A DNA stretch of 64,000 nt from Dictyobacter formicarum (GCF_016587435.1 NZ_BNJJ01000007.1:124001-188000), one strand, 5' to 3'. Shown: positions 34,797-45,094, numbered from the stretch's first letter. Program-made: numbers and translations. Notes: a model not told the origin generated them from the sequence alone.

Positions 34797-36533
34797 TCAG
34801 TGCTTATCCTTCCTGGCACTCACCAGGCTCAACAGCCACAGCGAGAGCGCATAGCAGCCAATCAAGCCGCAGGTGAATAGCCAGTGGAAGAACGGCTGCT
34901 GCAGAGGAAGCAACCATTGATACAGGGCATAATAGAATCCGCCCACCAGCAATCCAAGGGCGCATACATCGAGGTCAAGTGGGGTGGGATAGAGGCGCTG
35001 ATTGACCAGGTAAGCCAGCAATGCCAGGATAACGTATGCCAGCAGGGTTGAACCAGCTGCCCCCATGACCCCAAAAACCGGAATAAAGAGACAATTGCCA
35101 CCCAGATTGACGAGTGCAGCCAGCGGAAGCAATATCACATTAAAGCGCAACCTGCCTCGCAAAGTGATACCCAGGTTGAAGAATTCAAAAAGCCCGAAGA
35201 ACAGGTTGGAAAGCGCAATCAAAGGGACTATCGGCGCGGCCAGTGTATATGGCGATGGAAAAAACAGGTGCAAGATATCGTTAGCCAGCAAGGAAACCCC
35301 AAAGACCATCAATAGCAGGACGAGGCAATACCAGCGAAAAATCAGGCGAAACAGCTCCGGAGCACGCGACTTGCGAGCAACAACGTGAAGCGCAGAATAC
35401 CAGGCCAGCGAGAAGGGCGCGATCACCAGCGGACCAATAATATTGCCCAGTGTATAGGCGATTGAGTAGCTAGCCGCCTGGGGAAGCGTCCCAAATGCCA
35501 GCAGGAAATAGCGATCCGAAAGCTGGAGCACCCAGACGGAGAACAATCCGGGCAGCGTTGATAACCCATAGGCCAGCAATTGAGAGGCAAACGACCAACT
35601 GACGTGCCACTGCATACGGTAGTTAAGCAGAGGCAACGAACAAAGCAGCACGCCAGCATACCCCCCACAGGCCGCTACCAGGACACCGGAATTACCCCAT
35701 TGCCAGGCGCCAACTAGCAGAAGCGTAAGTCCCAGATTGAGCAGCAAGTTAAGAAGTGAGAGCGCAACGAATGCCAGCGCCCGCCCCTGCGCACGCAGCC
35801 AGGTAAAAGCAGGAAACGTCATATTCTGTAGTAACAGAAGCAGCGCAGCCAGGCGAAATAGCATTTCTCCGTCAACACTGTGTAACAGCAGGCGAGAAAG
35901 CCAGGGAGCCAGAATGGCCAGTAGAGCGGCAACACACAGGGAAAAGGATACCAACAGCATGATCAGGGTCGTAAACAAGGCATGGCGCTCACGCGAACCT
36001 GAAACGTTTTGATGATACAGGCGCACAAAGGATGATCCCAGGCCCAGTTGTGCCAGAGGTCCCACCAAAGCCAGCGTAGTGTTCAGCAGCGTCAGGACAC
36101 CATAGTCCAGCGCCGAAAGGTTGCGTGTCAGAAAAGGCGTTAGCAGTAGTGAGAAGAGAGGCGACAAACACGAGGCGATAGCATAGATACCCGAGTCGCG
36201 CAAGAACATACGCAGAAGAAACGGGCGCGCCTCGCTGGCATCCAATGGCGCAGGCATATGCTTCAGCTGCTCAAGGTCTTTAACAGCAGGGATCAGCCAG
36301 GTCGGCTGCTGCTCAATGATAAAGCCAGCGGCCGACAGGTCAGGGATAACCAGATCTATAGTCGCGGGTATATCATGAGCCTGAGACACAGTAAACTCTG
36401 GTGCGGCCTCAGCGAATAAGGCAGTCGGATCTTTCAAAAGCATAGCACGCCGTCGCAGGCCATCACGTCGCGACCGCTGTGGTTCTAGATATGCCCTATT
36501 CTCTTGAGGCAATAGTGAATTATGCATCGACAT
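34797..36533 (-). CDS. Oligosaccharide flippase (Wzx/MATE-like)
   Basis: A 578-residue protein. An unusual soluble N-terminus of about 105 residues (PEFTVSQAHDIPATIDLVIPD region) is followed by about 12-14 helices of the polysaccharide exporter fold, beginning RMFLRDSGIYAIASCLSPLF. It should flip lipid-linked sugar repeats across the membrane. Start at 36533 is set by GGAGG 6 nt before it. It overlaps the upstream polymerase/ligase gene by 14 nt, so translation is coupled. Confidence 0.85.
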   Translation of the reverse strand: MSMHNSLLPQENRAYLEPQRSRRDGLRRRAMLLKDPTALFAEAAPEFTVSQAHDIPATIDLVIPDLSAAGFIIEQQPTWLIPAVKDLEQLKHMPAPLDASEARPFLLRMFLRDSGIYAIASCLSPLFSLLLTPFLTRNLSALDYGVLTLLNTTLALVGPLAQLGLGSSFVRLYHQNVSGSRERHALFTTLIMLLVSFSLCVAALLAILAPWLSRLLLHSVDGEMLFRLAALLLLLQNMTFPAFTWLRAQGRALAFVALSLLNLLLNLGLTLLLVGAWQWGNSGVLVAACGGYAGVLLCSLPLLNYRMQWHVSWSFASQLLAYGLSTLPGLFSVWVLQLSDRYFLLAFGTLPQAASYSIAYTLGNIIGPLVIAPFSLAWYSALHVVARKSRAPELFRLIFRWYCLVLLLMVFGVSLLANDILHLFFPSPYTLAAPIVPLIALSNLFFGLFEFFNLGITLRGRLRFNVILLPLAALVNLGGNCLFIPVFGVMGAAGSTLLAYVILALLAYLVNQRLYPTPLDLDVCALGLLVGGFYYALYQWLLPLQQPFFHWLFTCGLIGCYALSLWLLSLVSARKDKH

Positions 36534-37989
36534 GTCTCGCCTCCCGCTCCACTGGCTGGTCAATATTTCGTGCAGGTAGCGCACCCAACAGAGGTGAAGC
36601 CACCGCGCCCAGCACTAACCAGCCCATTGGAGCCAGCGCAAAATGGGTCCAGCCATTAATACTGATACTATTGATGCTCAACGTCATACTGGCAGCAATG
36701 CCCGCCCCAAGCAGTGGCCGCTCGTCTAAAGCTGCCCGACGCCAATTATTCCAGGACTGCCCGAACGCGTTCAGAAGCAACAACATAAACACAGCCAGAA
36801 CCGGCAATCCGGCCATGGAAGCCCATTCCAGGTAGGAATCATGCGGGTGAGAGAGCAAGACAAACTGCTCAGGAACGCGATAGGCATTGGAAGTAATCAG
36901 GTAGGCTTGATGACCAAGGCCCACCCCAAGCCAGGGATAGGCCTGGATTACGCGTAACGCGGTATGCCAGGCCGCCACACGGAGCGAGAGCTCATTGTCA
37001 GCACCGGCATGTCGCAGTTGTAGGGCAAGCTGGCCAGGAAAGAACCAGGCTAACGAAACAAGCGAGCAAGCAGCAATCAACAAGATGCTCAGACGATAGC
37101 GCGTATGACCAACCAGGTAGAGGAACACTCCCAGGCCAAACAGAAAAGCCAGCCAGGACCCGGTACTGTATGTACACATCAGAGCTAGCACAAGCAAGGA
37201 CAGCGCCAATGCCCAGCACAACTTCTGCCACCACCGTCGGCTGGTCACCAATAGTCCCAGAGGGAGGAAGGCAAGCATAGCAAAGAAAGCTCCATTCCAA
37301 TTTGGGTCGATAAAAAAAGAGCCAGCCCGGTGCGTATCACTATCTAAGAGTTGGTAGTAGGCCACATCTGTACGCGACAGGAAATCATCCACCCGTGACG
37401 ACGCGAACAGAATCGTACCAGTCATACTCTGGAAGAGGGTGTGCAAGGCCAGCAAAACGGCCAGCAAAGTGAAAAGCTGGAAGAAGCGCCGCAAGCTGGC
37501 CACATCATGGCCTACCAGCAATCCCAGCCAGTACATTAGCAACGCACCCAGAATATCACTGGGATAAAAAGAGGCGGCATCATAGAGCATCAGTGAACCG
37601 CCGCGAAACGCCGGATAGAGCGTCAACACCAGAAAGATGCTCCAGAGTCCAACTCCGCGCGGTCGCGTCCAGGGATGCTGCGCGGACCGCAACAGATAGC
37701 ACAGCAGCAAGAAGACAATGGCGAGTATAGGGACAACGAGATGAAAACCCAGATACCAATCCAGGTAGAGGTGGAGCGCAACCAGCAAGACAACCATGAG
37801 CGCATCCAGGCGCAACGCTCCCACGATCCCCAGCAAAAGAGCGCCCATAACGGCAGCAAAAGCCAGGGGACCCAGCCAGACCAATAATCCTCCAATGATT
37901 GGCATTCCCCCCACTAAACCGAGCAACAACTTCGCTGAACCACACTGATAGACAGCGACAACATAGAACCGCCCCACACGACTACTCAT
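36520..37989 (-). CDS. O-antigen ligase/polymerase-like membrane protein
   Basis: A 489-residue membrane protein with about 11-12 helices. The long outside loop carries RVAAWHTALRVIQAYPWLGVGLGHQAYLI and SHPHDSYLEWASMAGLPVLAVF, a pattern of the WaaL/Wzy (O-antigen ligase) family, where the His is functional. It should polymerise or attach lipid-linked glycan. The ATG at 37989 has GGAGG 4 nt upstream; a longer frame to 38079 lacks support. Confidence 0.85.
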   Translation of the reverse strand: MSSRVGRFYVVAVYQCGSAKLLLGLVGGMPIIGGLLVWLGPLAFAAVMGALLLGIVGALRLDALMVVLLVALHLYLDWYLGFHLVVPILAIVFLLLCYLLRSAQHPWTRPRGVGLWSIFLVLTLYPAFRGGSLMLYDAASFYPSDILGALLMYWLGLLVGHDVASLRRFFQLFTLLAVLLALHTLFQSMTGTILFASSRVDDFLSRTDVAYYQLLDSDTHRAGSFFIDPNWNGAFFAMLAFLPLGLLVTSRRWWQKLCWALALSLLVLALMCTYSTGSWLAFLFGLGVFLYLVGHTRYRLSILLIAACSLVSLAWFFPGQLALQLRHAGADNELSLRVAAWHTALRVIQAYPWLGVGLGHQAYLITSNAYRVPEQFVLLSHPHDSYLEWASMAGLPVLAVFMLLLLNAFGQSWNNWRRAALDERPLLGAGIAASMTLSINSISINGWTHFALAPMGWLVLGAVASPLLGALPARNIDQPVEREARHVDA

Positions 37990-38082
37990 CCAACCTCCAA
38001 TAAACCATCCATGAATATACACAGCCAGAAACAAACAGCACCACCAGCCACATACTTGAGCAATCACGCAGCCAGGCACAGA

Positions 38083-39744
38083 CTAACGCATCGGCATTGG
38101 ATGGTGCTGGTGGACCGCAGTAGAAACGGCCGAGGCTTCCCGCATCTGTCCAGTAGGACGATAGCGAGCGTGGAGCGAATAAGGGAACTGGCTGCCACGG
38201 CTAGGATATTTATTCACCACGCAGCCAACGACGCGCGAGCCCGCCTGCAAAAAACGTGACCGCATCTGGCGTAATTGTGGCTTACGAACATGATTAAGAT
38301 CGGCAACCACAATGGTTCCATCTACTTTTGTCGACAACACAATCGACTCCGAGAGGCCCAGCAGAGGAGAAGTATCAAAAATAATTACCTCTGCGTCACA
38401 GCTATGGAGAGCCTGCAAAAAACGGTTCATTGCCCGGGATTCCAGTAATTCCGCTGGATTTGGTGGCAAAGGACCAGAAGACATCACGCGCAGGTTGGGC
38501 GTACTGGTGGGGTGAATATAGGCATCCAATGAAATCGAACGGGGATCGACAACAGAGTGGAATATACGCTGCGGGTGAGCCTGAAAATCAGGCATACTGC
38601 AGGCGAGAATGGCATTGCTCAATCCAGGCTTATCAGCAGGAAGATCAAATTTTTCATGCAGGGTAGGGCATAACAGATCAGCATCGATCAACAAGGTATT
38701 CTTACCGGCCAGAGCCATGAAAATAGCCAGGTTGGCCGCAACCGTACTCTTCCCCTCTCGAGGAAGGGCGCTGGTAACCATCAGATAGCGTAAAGGCTTA
38801 TCCACGCCAGCAAAGCCAATGCTCGAACGTAAAATCCGATAGGCCTCCCCGTTCGCAGTATGGTCCCCAGGATAGATCGATGCTCCCTTGGTGTTATGTT
38901 CCAACCAGGTGAGTGCCAGAACAGGCCAGGACAGAAACTGCTGCAACTCTTCGCTAGAATGCACATGTTGATCCACATGGGCCAGCAGCAAGATCAAAGA
39001 GAAGCCCAACAAGAGGCCAACGATCGAGCCAGCGGCGGTATTCAACGCGATATCTGGTTGAATCGGTGCAGACGCGGCCTGCGCAGGCTGCACAATCAGC
39101 AGAAAACCACTGCGCTGAGCCTCAGATAACTTCTGTTGAACCAGGGCTGACTGCCACTGGTTATAATGCTGCTCCAGGGTTGTCAATTGTTCGGAAAAAT
39201 TGTCAGCCTGGCCTTTAGCGGCAGCAGAGGCACGCTGACTCTTCACCACATTGATCTGCCGCAGCGTAGTAGTAATCTCTTGCTGCAATTGCTGCTGGGA
39301 TGCCTGATTCTCCTGTTGCCGTGCACGCTCCTGGTGACGAATAAAAGTCCGGGCCAGATCATTAGCCAGGCGAGCAGCGCGGCGCGCATCAGTATCCAGA
39401 ACCGTAAGCTCAAACAGTTGCGTATTGAGCTTGACACTGGAAGAAACCATCTTGCTCAGCTGAGCAGCCGTCAAACCAGCATAGTGGCTGGCAACCTCCT
39501 GCACAACTGGATCGCTAACCGCCAGTTGCGATTCGGTCTGCACTAATTGATTGCTCGCCAGTAGATCATTGATATCACTTTGATTATTGCCTGAATGGAT
39601 AGCAACCTGCAGCAACACGCTAGAGCGATACACCGGTGTCATAAACAGACTGACCACTAACGCCCCGGAACTCACCAACAGCAGACAGAGCAACAGCAAC
39701 GGCCAGCGACGCACGAAAATGATCCAATATTGTCCAAACGTCAT
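38083..39744 (-). CDS. Wzz-type chain-length regulator fused to BY-kinase
   Basis: A 553-residue protein. The N-terminal Wzz part has two membrane helices (WPLLLLCLLLVSSGALVVSLF and IVGLLLGFSLILLLAH) with a coiled-coil periplasmic-side region (QENQASQQQLQQEITTTLRQ). The C-terminal kinase has Walker A SALPREGKSTVAANLA, Walker A' LLIDADLLCPTLH and Walker B VIIFDTSPLLG. The tail has only two tyrosines, rather than a Tyr cluster. It should control exopolysaccharide length by autophosphorylation. Start at 39744 has AGAGGGGGG upstream. Confidence 0.9.
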   Translation of the reverse strand: MTFGQYWIIFVRRWPLLLLCLLLVSSGALVVSLFMTPVYRSSVLLQVAIHSGNNQSDINDLLASNQLVQTESQLAVSDPVVQEVASHYAGLTAAQLSKMVSSSVKLNTQLFELTVLDTDARRAARLANDLARTFIRHQERARQQENQASQQQLQQEITTTLRQINVVKSQRASAAAKGQADNFSEQLTTLEQHYNQWQSALVQQKLSEAQRSGFLLIVQPAQAASAPIQPDIALNTAAGSIVGLLLGFSLILLLAHVDQHVHSSEELQQFLSWPVLALTWLEHNTKGASIYPGDHTANGEAYRILRSSIGFAGVDKPLRYLMVTSALPREGKSTVAANLAIFMALAGKNTLLIDADLLCPTLHEKFDLPADKPGLSNAILACSMPDFQAHPQRIFHSVVDPRSISLDAYIHPTSTPNLRVMSSGPLPPNPAELLESRAMNRFLQALHSCDAEVIIFDTSPLLGLSESIVLSTKVDGTIVVADLNHVRKPQLRQMRSRFLQAGSRVVGCVVNKYPSRGSQFPYSLHARYRPTGQMREASAVSTAVHQHHPMPMR

Positions 39745-39779
39745 CACACCCCCCTCTTGTAGTAAGCTCCAGCCATGAG

Positions 39780-41234
39780 CTAGCGACCGGAGCACCACAG
39801 CACCTCGACAACAGTTTGCAGCAGAATAGACACATCCAACGTAAACGATTGATGCTGAATATAATAGAGATCATATTGTAGCTTCACAGCTGCATCCTCA
39901 TATGAACTGGCATAGGGCATCTTGACCTGAGCCCAACCAGTCAGGCCTGGCTTGGCCGTCAAGCGACAATGAAACACAGGAAGCGCCTGTTCCAATTGAG
40001 ACACGAACATGGGGCGCTCGGGGCGAGGTCCAATCAAACTCATCTCCCCACGCAGAATATTCAGCACCTGCGGTAACTCATCCAGATGGGTGGCACGCAA
40101 GATGCGACCAACGCGCGTCACACGGCTATCGTGCAGGCTGGCCCAGGCCTCTCCATAAAGTTCAGCATTCACGCGCATCGAGCGAAATTTCAACATACGA
40201 AAACAGCGCCCATAATGTCCCATTCGTTCCTGGCAATAAAAAACCGGGCCTGGCGAATCCAAACAGATAAAAAGGGCAAACAGTGGTAGCAAACACAGCA
40301 ACAAAGTCAACCCAACCACACCAAAGCAGAGATCCAGGGCACGACGCCAGCACTGATAAGCCAGAGGCATCCGATAACGATAGACCTGCTTCACCAGCTT
40401 CCATACGTCAGAGTCCTGCAGCAGAAAACACTTTCCGGCCATGCACTCGTAGAAATCCGCCAGAGAAAAAATCTGCACTCCTTGAGCCTGCGCCTCCATT
40501 AAAACTGGATAGAAAACCAGATCCCCATAGCACTCGGGCGACACCACCAGCAGATCCACCAGACCAGACGCGATCAGATCGCGCAGGATGACGCTACCAC
40601 CCAGTACTGGCCAGGAAAACCGATCATGATCGGCACATATATACTCATCAACGTAGCCGAGGATAGTTAACCCGCATTTCTCCGACCGGCAAAGCTCATT
40701 TAGCACCGCATCAGACACAGTACTGGCACCCACAACTACTGTCAGTGGTTGAAACAGAAAAAGTTTCAGCAGTGAAGCATAGCAGGCGCGCCAGAGACCA
40801 AAGATGGGCAAAAGGATAAAAGCGAAGGGCAGCAAAATCGACAGGCTGGCGAAGACATCACCTTGAAAAAAGAGGCTTAAAAACAGCAACCAGCATGCCA
40901 GCATCGCACCCAACACGCAAAAGATAGCCAGTGCCCCTCGACGATACGAGAGCATATAAAGCTGAGCATAAGGACGTACGTGGTGCAGGGCAACCAACCA
41001 GGCCAGGCATCCCTGCGCCTCCCAGAAAAACGGATTCCAGGCAAACGATGCCGGATTATGAACTATAGGAAATTGAGGGCGATCAATGGAAACCAGAAAC
41101 AATGCATACGACAATGTAAACAAGAAGATCAACGTGTCGCCCCCGACCAGAAGCCAGCGCCAATACCTGGCGGTCCAGCGTCGTTTACGTGGCAGCAGAA
41201 GATCATACAAAGGCTTAAAAAGAGAAACAGCCAT
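39780..41234 (-). CDS. Polyprenyl-phosphate sugar-1-phosphate transferase (WbaP/CpsE-like)
   Basis: A 484-residue membrane enzyme that begins exopolysaccharide repeat synthesis by loading a sugar phosphate onto undecaprenyl phosphate. Four to five N-terminal helices are followed by a Rossmann-like CoA-binding middle ([17 protein letters not shown]) and the bacterial sugar transferase core: [53 protein letters not shown] and [19 protein letters not shown] lies before the ATG. First gene of the five-gene minus-strand operon. Confidence 0.92.
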   Translation of the reverse strand: MAVSLFKPLYDLLLPRKRRWTARYWRWLLVGGDTLIFLFTLSYALFLVSIDRPQFPIVHNPASFAWNPFFWEAQGCLAWLVALHHVRPYAQLYMLSYRRGALAIFCVLGAMLACWLLFLSLFFQGDVFASLSILLPFAFILLPIFGLWRACYASLLKLFLFQPLTVVVGASTVSDAVLNELCRSEKCGLTILGYVDEYICADHDRFSWPVLGGSVILRDLIASGLVDLLVVSPECYGDLVFYPVLMEAQAQGVQIFSLADFYECMAGKCFLLQDSDVWKLVKQVYRYRMPLAYQCWRRALDLCFGVVGLTLLLCLLPLFALFICLDSPGPVFYCQERMGHYGRCFRMLKFRSMRVNAELYGEAWASLHDSRVTRVGRILRATHLDELPQVLNILRGEMSLIGPRPERPMFVSQLEQALPVFHCRLTAKPGLTGWAQVKMPYASSYEDAAVKLQYDLYYIQHQSFTLDVSILLQTVVEVLWCSGR

Positions 41235-41403
41235 TCACAACCTCCCGAAAAAACTGTGTTTTACGCGCTCACCTAAACGATACTTTTAAGCATACCAAAA
41301 ACGGAAATCTGGCTTGTGAGTTTTTCGTGAGGTTTACGTGAAACTTTCCAACAAAGCAAGACGTGAAAATAGATAAATCATAGAGCAGAGAAAGAGGAGA
41401 CAT

Positions 41404-41739
41404 ATGGCAGAGTTTACTCAACAAAATGTGCATAAACATATGACGGTCTATTCGTCAGACAACAAGAAACTAGGTCATGTAGGCGAAGCTTATGAAGACT
41501 CGTTTGTAGTACATAAAGGTTTTATCTTTACAAAAGACCGCTATATTCCCTACAGCGCGATTCAGCAGATAGAAGGCGATACAATCCACCTCCAATTAAC
41601 CGCTGATGAAGCACAGGAAAAAGAATGGACCAAACGGCCGGATTATGAGGATCATCTAGGAGATCCAACCCAGCTATTTTATGATCGTGGACACGGAGTG
41701 CATGATCCATTTGACGAAGAAAAACCCGATCGTCCCTAA
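41404..41739 (+). CDS. PRC-barrel-like / DUF2171 small protein
   Basis: A 111-residue soluble protein. The N-terminal 70 residues look like a small beta-barrel (VYSSDNKKLGHVGEAYEDSFVVHKGFIFTKDRYIPYSAIQQI) of the DUF2171/PRC-barrel type, with an acidic tail. Such proteins are often stress-induced; function is unknown. GAGGAGA precedes the ATG. It diverges from the exopolysaccharide operon. Confidence 0.75.
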   Translation: MAEFTQQNVHKHMTVYSSDNKKLGHVGEAYEDSFVVHKGFIFTKDRYIPYSAIQQIEGDTIHLQLTADEAQEKEWTKRPDYEDHLGDPTQLFYDRGHGVHDPFDEEKPDRP

Positions 41740-42199
41740 GCATAGTCCTCTATCGCACCCTACGGCGGCGGCATCTGTTCCCACTCAATCAGTAAAATTC
41801 TCTACCCATCGCAAGGCCAACCGATGTCGCTCCAGGGCCTTTGCTTCCATTCTGTGAGTAGATTGAAGCATAGCAATACACAAAGCATGTTTAGAAATAA
41901 AGCTATGTTAACTCAACTTTCTATCAATAAATCACTCGATACGCGAAAAGACACATGTAGGCAAACAGAATATACAGTCAGAACCTGAGACTATTTAAGG
42001 TGATCACCTGATGTTACTTAAACATGGGATTCTCTAAAATAAAGCTAAAGATAGTACAGAATGATGGACACGTACGCGCGACACAGAAACATGCAACAAA
42101 CCATGTGTACAGCGCTGCCTGTGAGTATAAACCACGAGGCCATACGGAGTCCGACGCTGATTTTGTCGGTAAGTTTCCTCCTGAAGGGAGCGTGGAATT
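41740..42199. other. Leader region of the sigma-factor gene with a palindrome
   Basis: 460 bases, A/T-rich, without a supported gene. It holds a perfect 12-bp palindrome AGGTGATCACCT at 41998-42009, 190 nt before the sigma gene, a candidate operator. Promoters could not be fixed with confidence. Confidence 0.45.
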
Positions 42200-43315
42200 A
42201 TGGCGATTGAAAACCCTGTCAGAGAAGACCAGAGGAACATGCGTACCACAACAGTAGAACAAATCACCCGGTCTCCCCGACCCAGACGCAAGGCTGGTAA
42301 AAGCCCGTCTCAGCCAGTGACCGAGCGCAATACAGAGCCTCTTGGCGAGATAGATCTGGTATTGGATGAGGAAGAGACCGTGAATGAACTACTCGAAGAT
42401 GATGAGATAGAGGGTAGGGAAGCAGGTGTTCTAGAAGAGATCTCTCCTCGCCGTAGAGAAGGTGGGATCACCGGGACAAAGAGTGCCTCCGGGTCTGAAG
42501 ATGCTTTTCAGAGCTACCTACGCGATATCCGTCGTCACGGTCTGATTACGCATGAAGAAGAGATAGAGCTAGCACGCCGTGCCGCGGCCGGCGATACGGA
42601 TGCGCGCCGCACTTTGATTGAATCCAACCTGCGCCTGGTTATCGCGATCGCCCGGCGCTACACCAGTACTGGAGTGCCCCTGGTTGACTTAATCCAGGAA
42701 GGCAACATGGGGCTGATGCGTGCCGCGGAAAAATTTGATTACGAACGTGGCTGCCACTTTGGCACATATGCGACCTGGTGGATTCGCCAGGCAGTAAGCC
42801 GTGCCGCTGGCGAGCAATCCCGCATGATTCACCTGCCAGAGCATGTCGCAACCCGATTACGCAAAGTACGTCGTGTGGCTGCCCAGCTCTCGCAAGAAAA
42901 TGGTCTGGACCCGCTGCCAGAAGATATCGCGGCAGCCTGTAATATAGATGTCAATGAAGTCGCGGACCTGCTTGGTGTCATCGAGCAGCCTGTCTCGCTG
43001 GATGCTCCTGTGGATGAAGAGGCCCGCTATTCCCTGGCTGATACGCTGGAAGATTGCACTACGCCAGCACCGGCGGATACCGCATCACAGCATCTACTGG
43101 GTGAAGAACTCCATCGAGCACTCGCTTTTCTCACACCTCGCGAACGTGCCGTAATCACATTACGCTACGGTATTGGAGATGGGAGAAGTCGCACACTACT
43201 AGAGGTAGGCAAAGAGCTCGGCATATCGCGCGAGCGCGTGCGCCAGCTAGAGGTGGTCGCTCTGATGAAACTGCGGGGCATGAGCGCCAGCATTTCTCTG
43301 CGCGAATGCGTCTGA
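42200..43315 (+). CDS. RNA polymerase sigma-70 factor (RpoD/SigA-like, group 1 or 2)
   Basis: A 371-residue sigma factor. The N-terminal 95 residues are charged and low in complexity, with no clear region 1.1. Region 1.2 is DAFQSYLRDIRRHGLITHEEEIELARR. Region 2 has ESNLRLVIAIARRYTSTGVPLVDLIQEGNMGLMRAAEKFDYERGCHFGTYATWWIRQAV. Region 3 (residues 215-285) and region 4 LTPRERAVITLRYGI...TLLEVGKELGISRERVRQLEVVALMKLR are complete. AAGGGAG precedes the ATG. It ends in a strong terminator and stands alone, so it is probably an alternative rather than the housekeeping factor. Confidence 0.9.
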   Translation: MAIENPVREDQRNMRTTTVEQITRSPRPRRKAGKSPSQPVTERNTEPLGEIDLVLDEEETVNELLEDDEIEGREAGVLEEISPRRREGGITGTKSASGSEDAFQSYLRDIRRHGLITHEEEIELARRAAAGDTDARRTLIESNLRLVIAIARRYTSTGVPLVDLIQEGNMGLMRAAEKFDYERGCHFGTYATWWIRQAVSRAAGEQSRMIHLPEHVATRLRKVRRVAAQLSQENGLDPLPEDIAAACNIDVNEVADLLGVIEQPVSLDAPVDEEARYSLADTLEDCTTPAPADTASQHLLGEELHRALAFLTPRERAVITLRYGIGDGRSRTLLEVGKELGISRERVRQLEVVALMKLRGMSASISLRECV

Positions 43316-43329
43316 CATACTCACCTTAT

Positions 43330-43356
43330 GGGAACCTATTGTAAGGTTCCCTTTTT
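43330..43356 (+). terminator. Terminator of the sigma-factor gene
   Basis: GGGAACCT-loop-AGGTTCCC followed by TTTTT, 14 nt after the stop. Perfect 8-bp stem. Confidence 0.85.
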
Positions 43357-43407
43357 GTCGCCTGACATCATTCCTCACAATTTCCTCACAACGTGCGCAG
43401 TACTAGA

Positions 43408-43436
43408 TTGCTCGACGCTCAGCGCCGCGTTATGAT
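43408..43436 (+). promoter_or_regulatory. Promoter upstream of the IscB element
   Basis: TTGCTC (43408-43413), exactly 17-nt spacer, TATGAT (43431-43436). It is outside the element, so it probably belonged to the glycosyltransferase gene now displaced by 1.6 kb. It could drive the omega-RNA. Confidence 0.5.
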
Positions 43437-43502
43437 ATACTAGCCCGCGATCACAAGAAGTATTCCAGCATCTTGTATACTCTCGTACAAACCTGCTCAC
43501 TA

Positions 43503-43780
43503 CACTCACGGGGGAATTGTCAGGAACCCCACGCGCATAAATGCGAGGGCTTGTGAAAGCAAGCCCGTACCTGACCAGACTCAGTTATGTATGTAACTAC
43601 GTTACGAGCGAAATAGGTACGTTGGGGTGCTTTCCAGCCTCAACCTCTACGGCACAGCATTAAACAGGTGTATAGGGTTAAGCCAGTGTGTTGTGCGATA
43701 AACCGCTTGATAACATTGTCGAGGAACACATCACCCTAGCGATAGGAGGCTCTGAAAAGAGCAAGGAGGTATCTTTATCT
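43503..43780 (+). ncRNA. IscB omega-RNA (guide plus scaffold)
   Basis: Directly upstream of iscB. The scaffold starts with GTCAGG (43519-43524), which pairs with CCTGAC (43570-43575). Inside lie hairpins CGCA-TAAA-TGCG and GGGCTTG-tgaaag-CAAGCCC, then GTAAC-TAC-GTTAC and further paired regions to the ribosome site. This order resembles the scaffold of described IscB omega-RNAs. The guide should be the roughly 16 nt just 5' of the scaffold, 43503-43518, which is flanking host DNA. The exact 5' end is uncertain. Confidence 0.75.
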
Positions 43781-45052
43781 TTGTCCAAAGTATTCATTGT
43801 TGATACCAATCGCAAACCATTAAACCCGGTGCATCCTGGTTACGCACGTCTCTTGTTAAAACAAGGAAAGGCAGCAGTCTACAGAAGGTATCCGTTTACA
43901 TTGATTTTAAAACGGGAGGTAGAACAGCCGCATGTGCAACCGCTCAGAATCAAGCTTGATCCGGGCTCAAAAACGACTGGTATTGCGATTGTCAATGATG
44001 CTAGTAGAGAAGTGGTATTCGCGGCGGAGCTCACCCATCGCGGACAGGTGATCAAGGCCAGCCTGGACGATCGACGCTCCGTTCGCCGGAGCCGGAGGCA
44101 GCGCAAGACCCGCTATCGAAAGGCCCGCTGGCAGAATCGCCGCATCAAGAAGGGGTGGCTCCCACCATCGCTTCGCAGTCGTATTGAGAACATCCTCACC
44201 TGGGTTCGTCGCCTTGCCCTGCTCTGTTCCGTGACCGCTCTCAGCATGGAGCTGGTCCGTTTCGACATGCAGCTCATGGAGAACCCGAACATTTCTGGCG
44301 TGGAATATCAGCAGGGCACGTTGATGGGCTATGAAGTCCGCGAGTACCTGCTAGAGAAATGGGAACGGCGGTGCGCCTATTGTGGGGCAACAGATGTTCC
44401 CCTGCAAATCGAACACATTCATCCACGTACGAAGGGAGGAACGAATCGGATAAGCAATCTCACCCTCGCCTGTGAACGCTGTAATCAGGAGAAAGGGGCA
44501 CAAGACATCACCGATTTTCTCAAGAAGAAACCCGATGTGCTGGCACGTATCCTCAAGCAGGCACGGCAACCTCTCAAGGATGCCGCAGCCGTGAACACCA
44601 CGCGTTGGGCGCTCTTGGATCGACTGAAAGCAACGGGGTTGCCCGTTGAAACCGGCTCGGGTGGACTCACCAAGTTCAATCGGTCACAGCGCAAGATTCC
44701 CAAAACCCATTGGAGTGACGCCGCATGTGTTGGAAAAAGCACACCGGAGGTGCTCAAGATGAAAGGCATGATTCCCCTGCTCATCAAAGCCACCGGACAT
44801 GGGAGACGACAGATGTGTGTCACAGATGCCTACGGTTTTCCCAAGCAACACAAACAACGACAGGGCTCATTCCAGGGCTATCGAACCGGAGATATGGTAA
44901 AGGCGATCACCCCGAAAGGGACGTTTCAAGGGCGTATTGCCATCCGTTATCGCCCGTCTTTCCGGCTGGGAAAAGGAGACATTCATCCTAAATATATGCG
45001 CCGTCTCCACCGAGTTGACGGCTATGAGTATGCTCAAGAAAGGAGTGCGTGA
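43781..45052 (+). CDS. iscB: IscB RNA-guided nuclease
   Basis: A 423-residue ancestor-type relative of Cas9. Domains in order: PLMP-like N-terminus (residues 1-45; here PLNP), RuvC-I IKLDPGSKTTG with Asp60, Arg-rich bridge helix (97-118), RuvC-II SMELVRFD with Glu157, HNH (about 195-240: CAYCG, IEHIHP with His212, TNRISNLTLACERCNQEKG), and RuvC-III HWSDAACVG with Asp313. All catalytic residues are intact. The start is TTG at 43781, 10 nt after AAGGAGGT; an upstream GTG lies inside the omega-RNA. It should cut DNA matched by the guide. Confidence 0.93.
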   Translation: MSKVFIVDTNRKPLNPVHPGYARLLLKQGKAAVYRRYPFTLILKREVEQPHVQPLRIKLDPGSKTTGIAIVNDASREVVFAAELTHRGQVIKASLDDRRSVRRSRRQRKTRYRKARWQNRRIKKGWLPPSLRSRIENILTWVRRLALLCSVTALSMELVRFDMQLMENPNISGVEYQQGTLMGYEVREYLLEKWERRCAYCGATDVPLQIEHIHPRTKGGTNRISNLTLACERCNQEKGAQDITDFLKKKPDVLARILKQARQPLKDAAAVNTTRWALLDRLKATGLPVETGSGGLTKFNRSQRKIPKTHWSDAACVGKSTPEVLKMKGMIPLLIKATGHGRRQMCVTDAYGFPKQHKQRQGSFQGYRTGDMVKAITPKGTFQGRIAIRYRPSFRLGKGDIHPKYMRRLHRVDGYEYAQERSA

Positions 45053-45094
45053 TGCTCCTCCCCATGGGGAAACCGAGAGGTACCCGCATCACGC
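45047..45094. repeat. Right-end hairpin of the IscB element
   Basis: GCGTGATG (45047-45054, overlapping the iscB stop) pairs perfectly with CATCACGC (45087-45094) around a GC-rich arm with CCCCATGGGG. Confidence 0.5.

Noticed and set aside
43688..43780. GTG start of iscB at 43688
   Set aside because: The first 31 codons would lie in the omega-RNA; TTG at 43781 has a strong AAGGAGGT and begins the conserved N-terminus.
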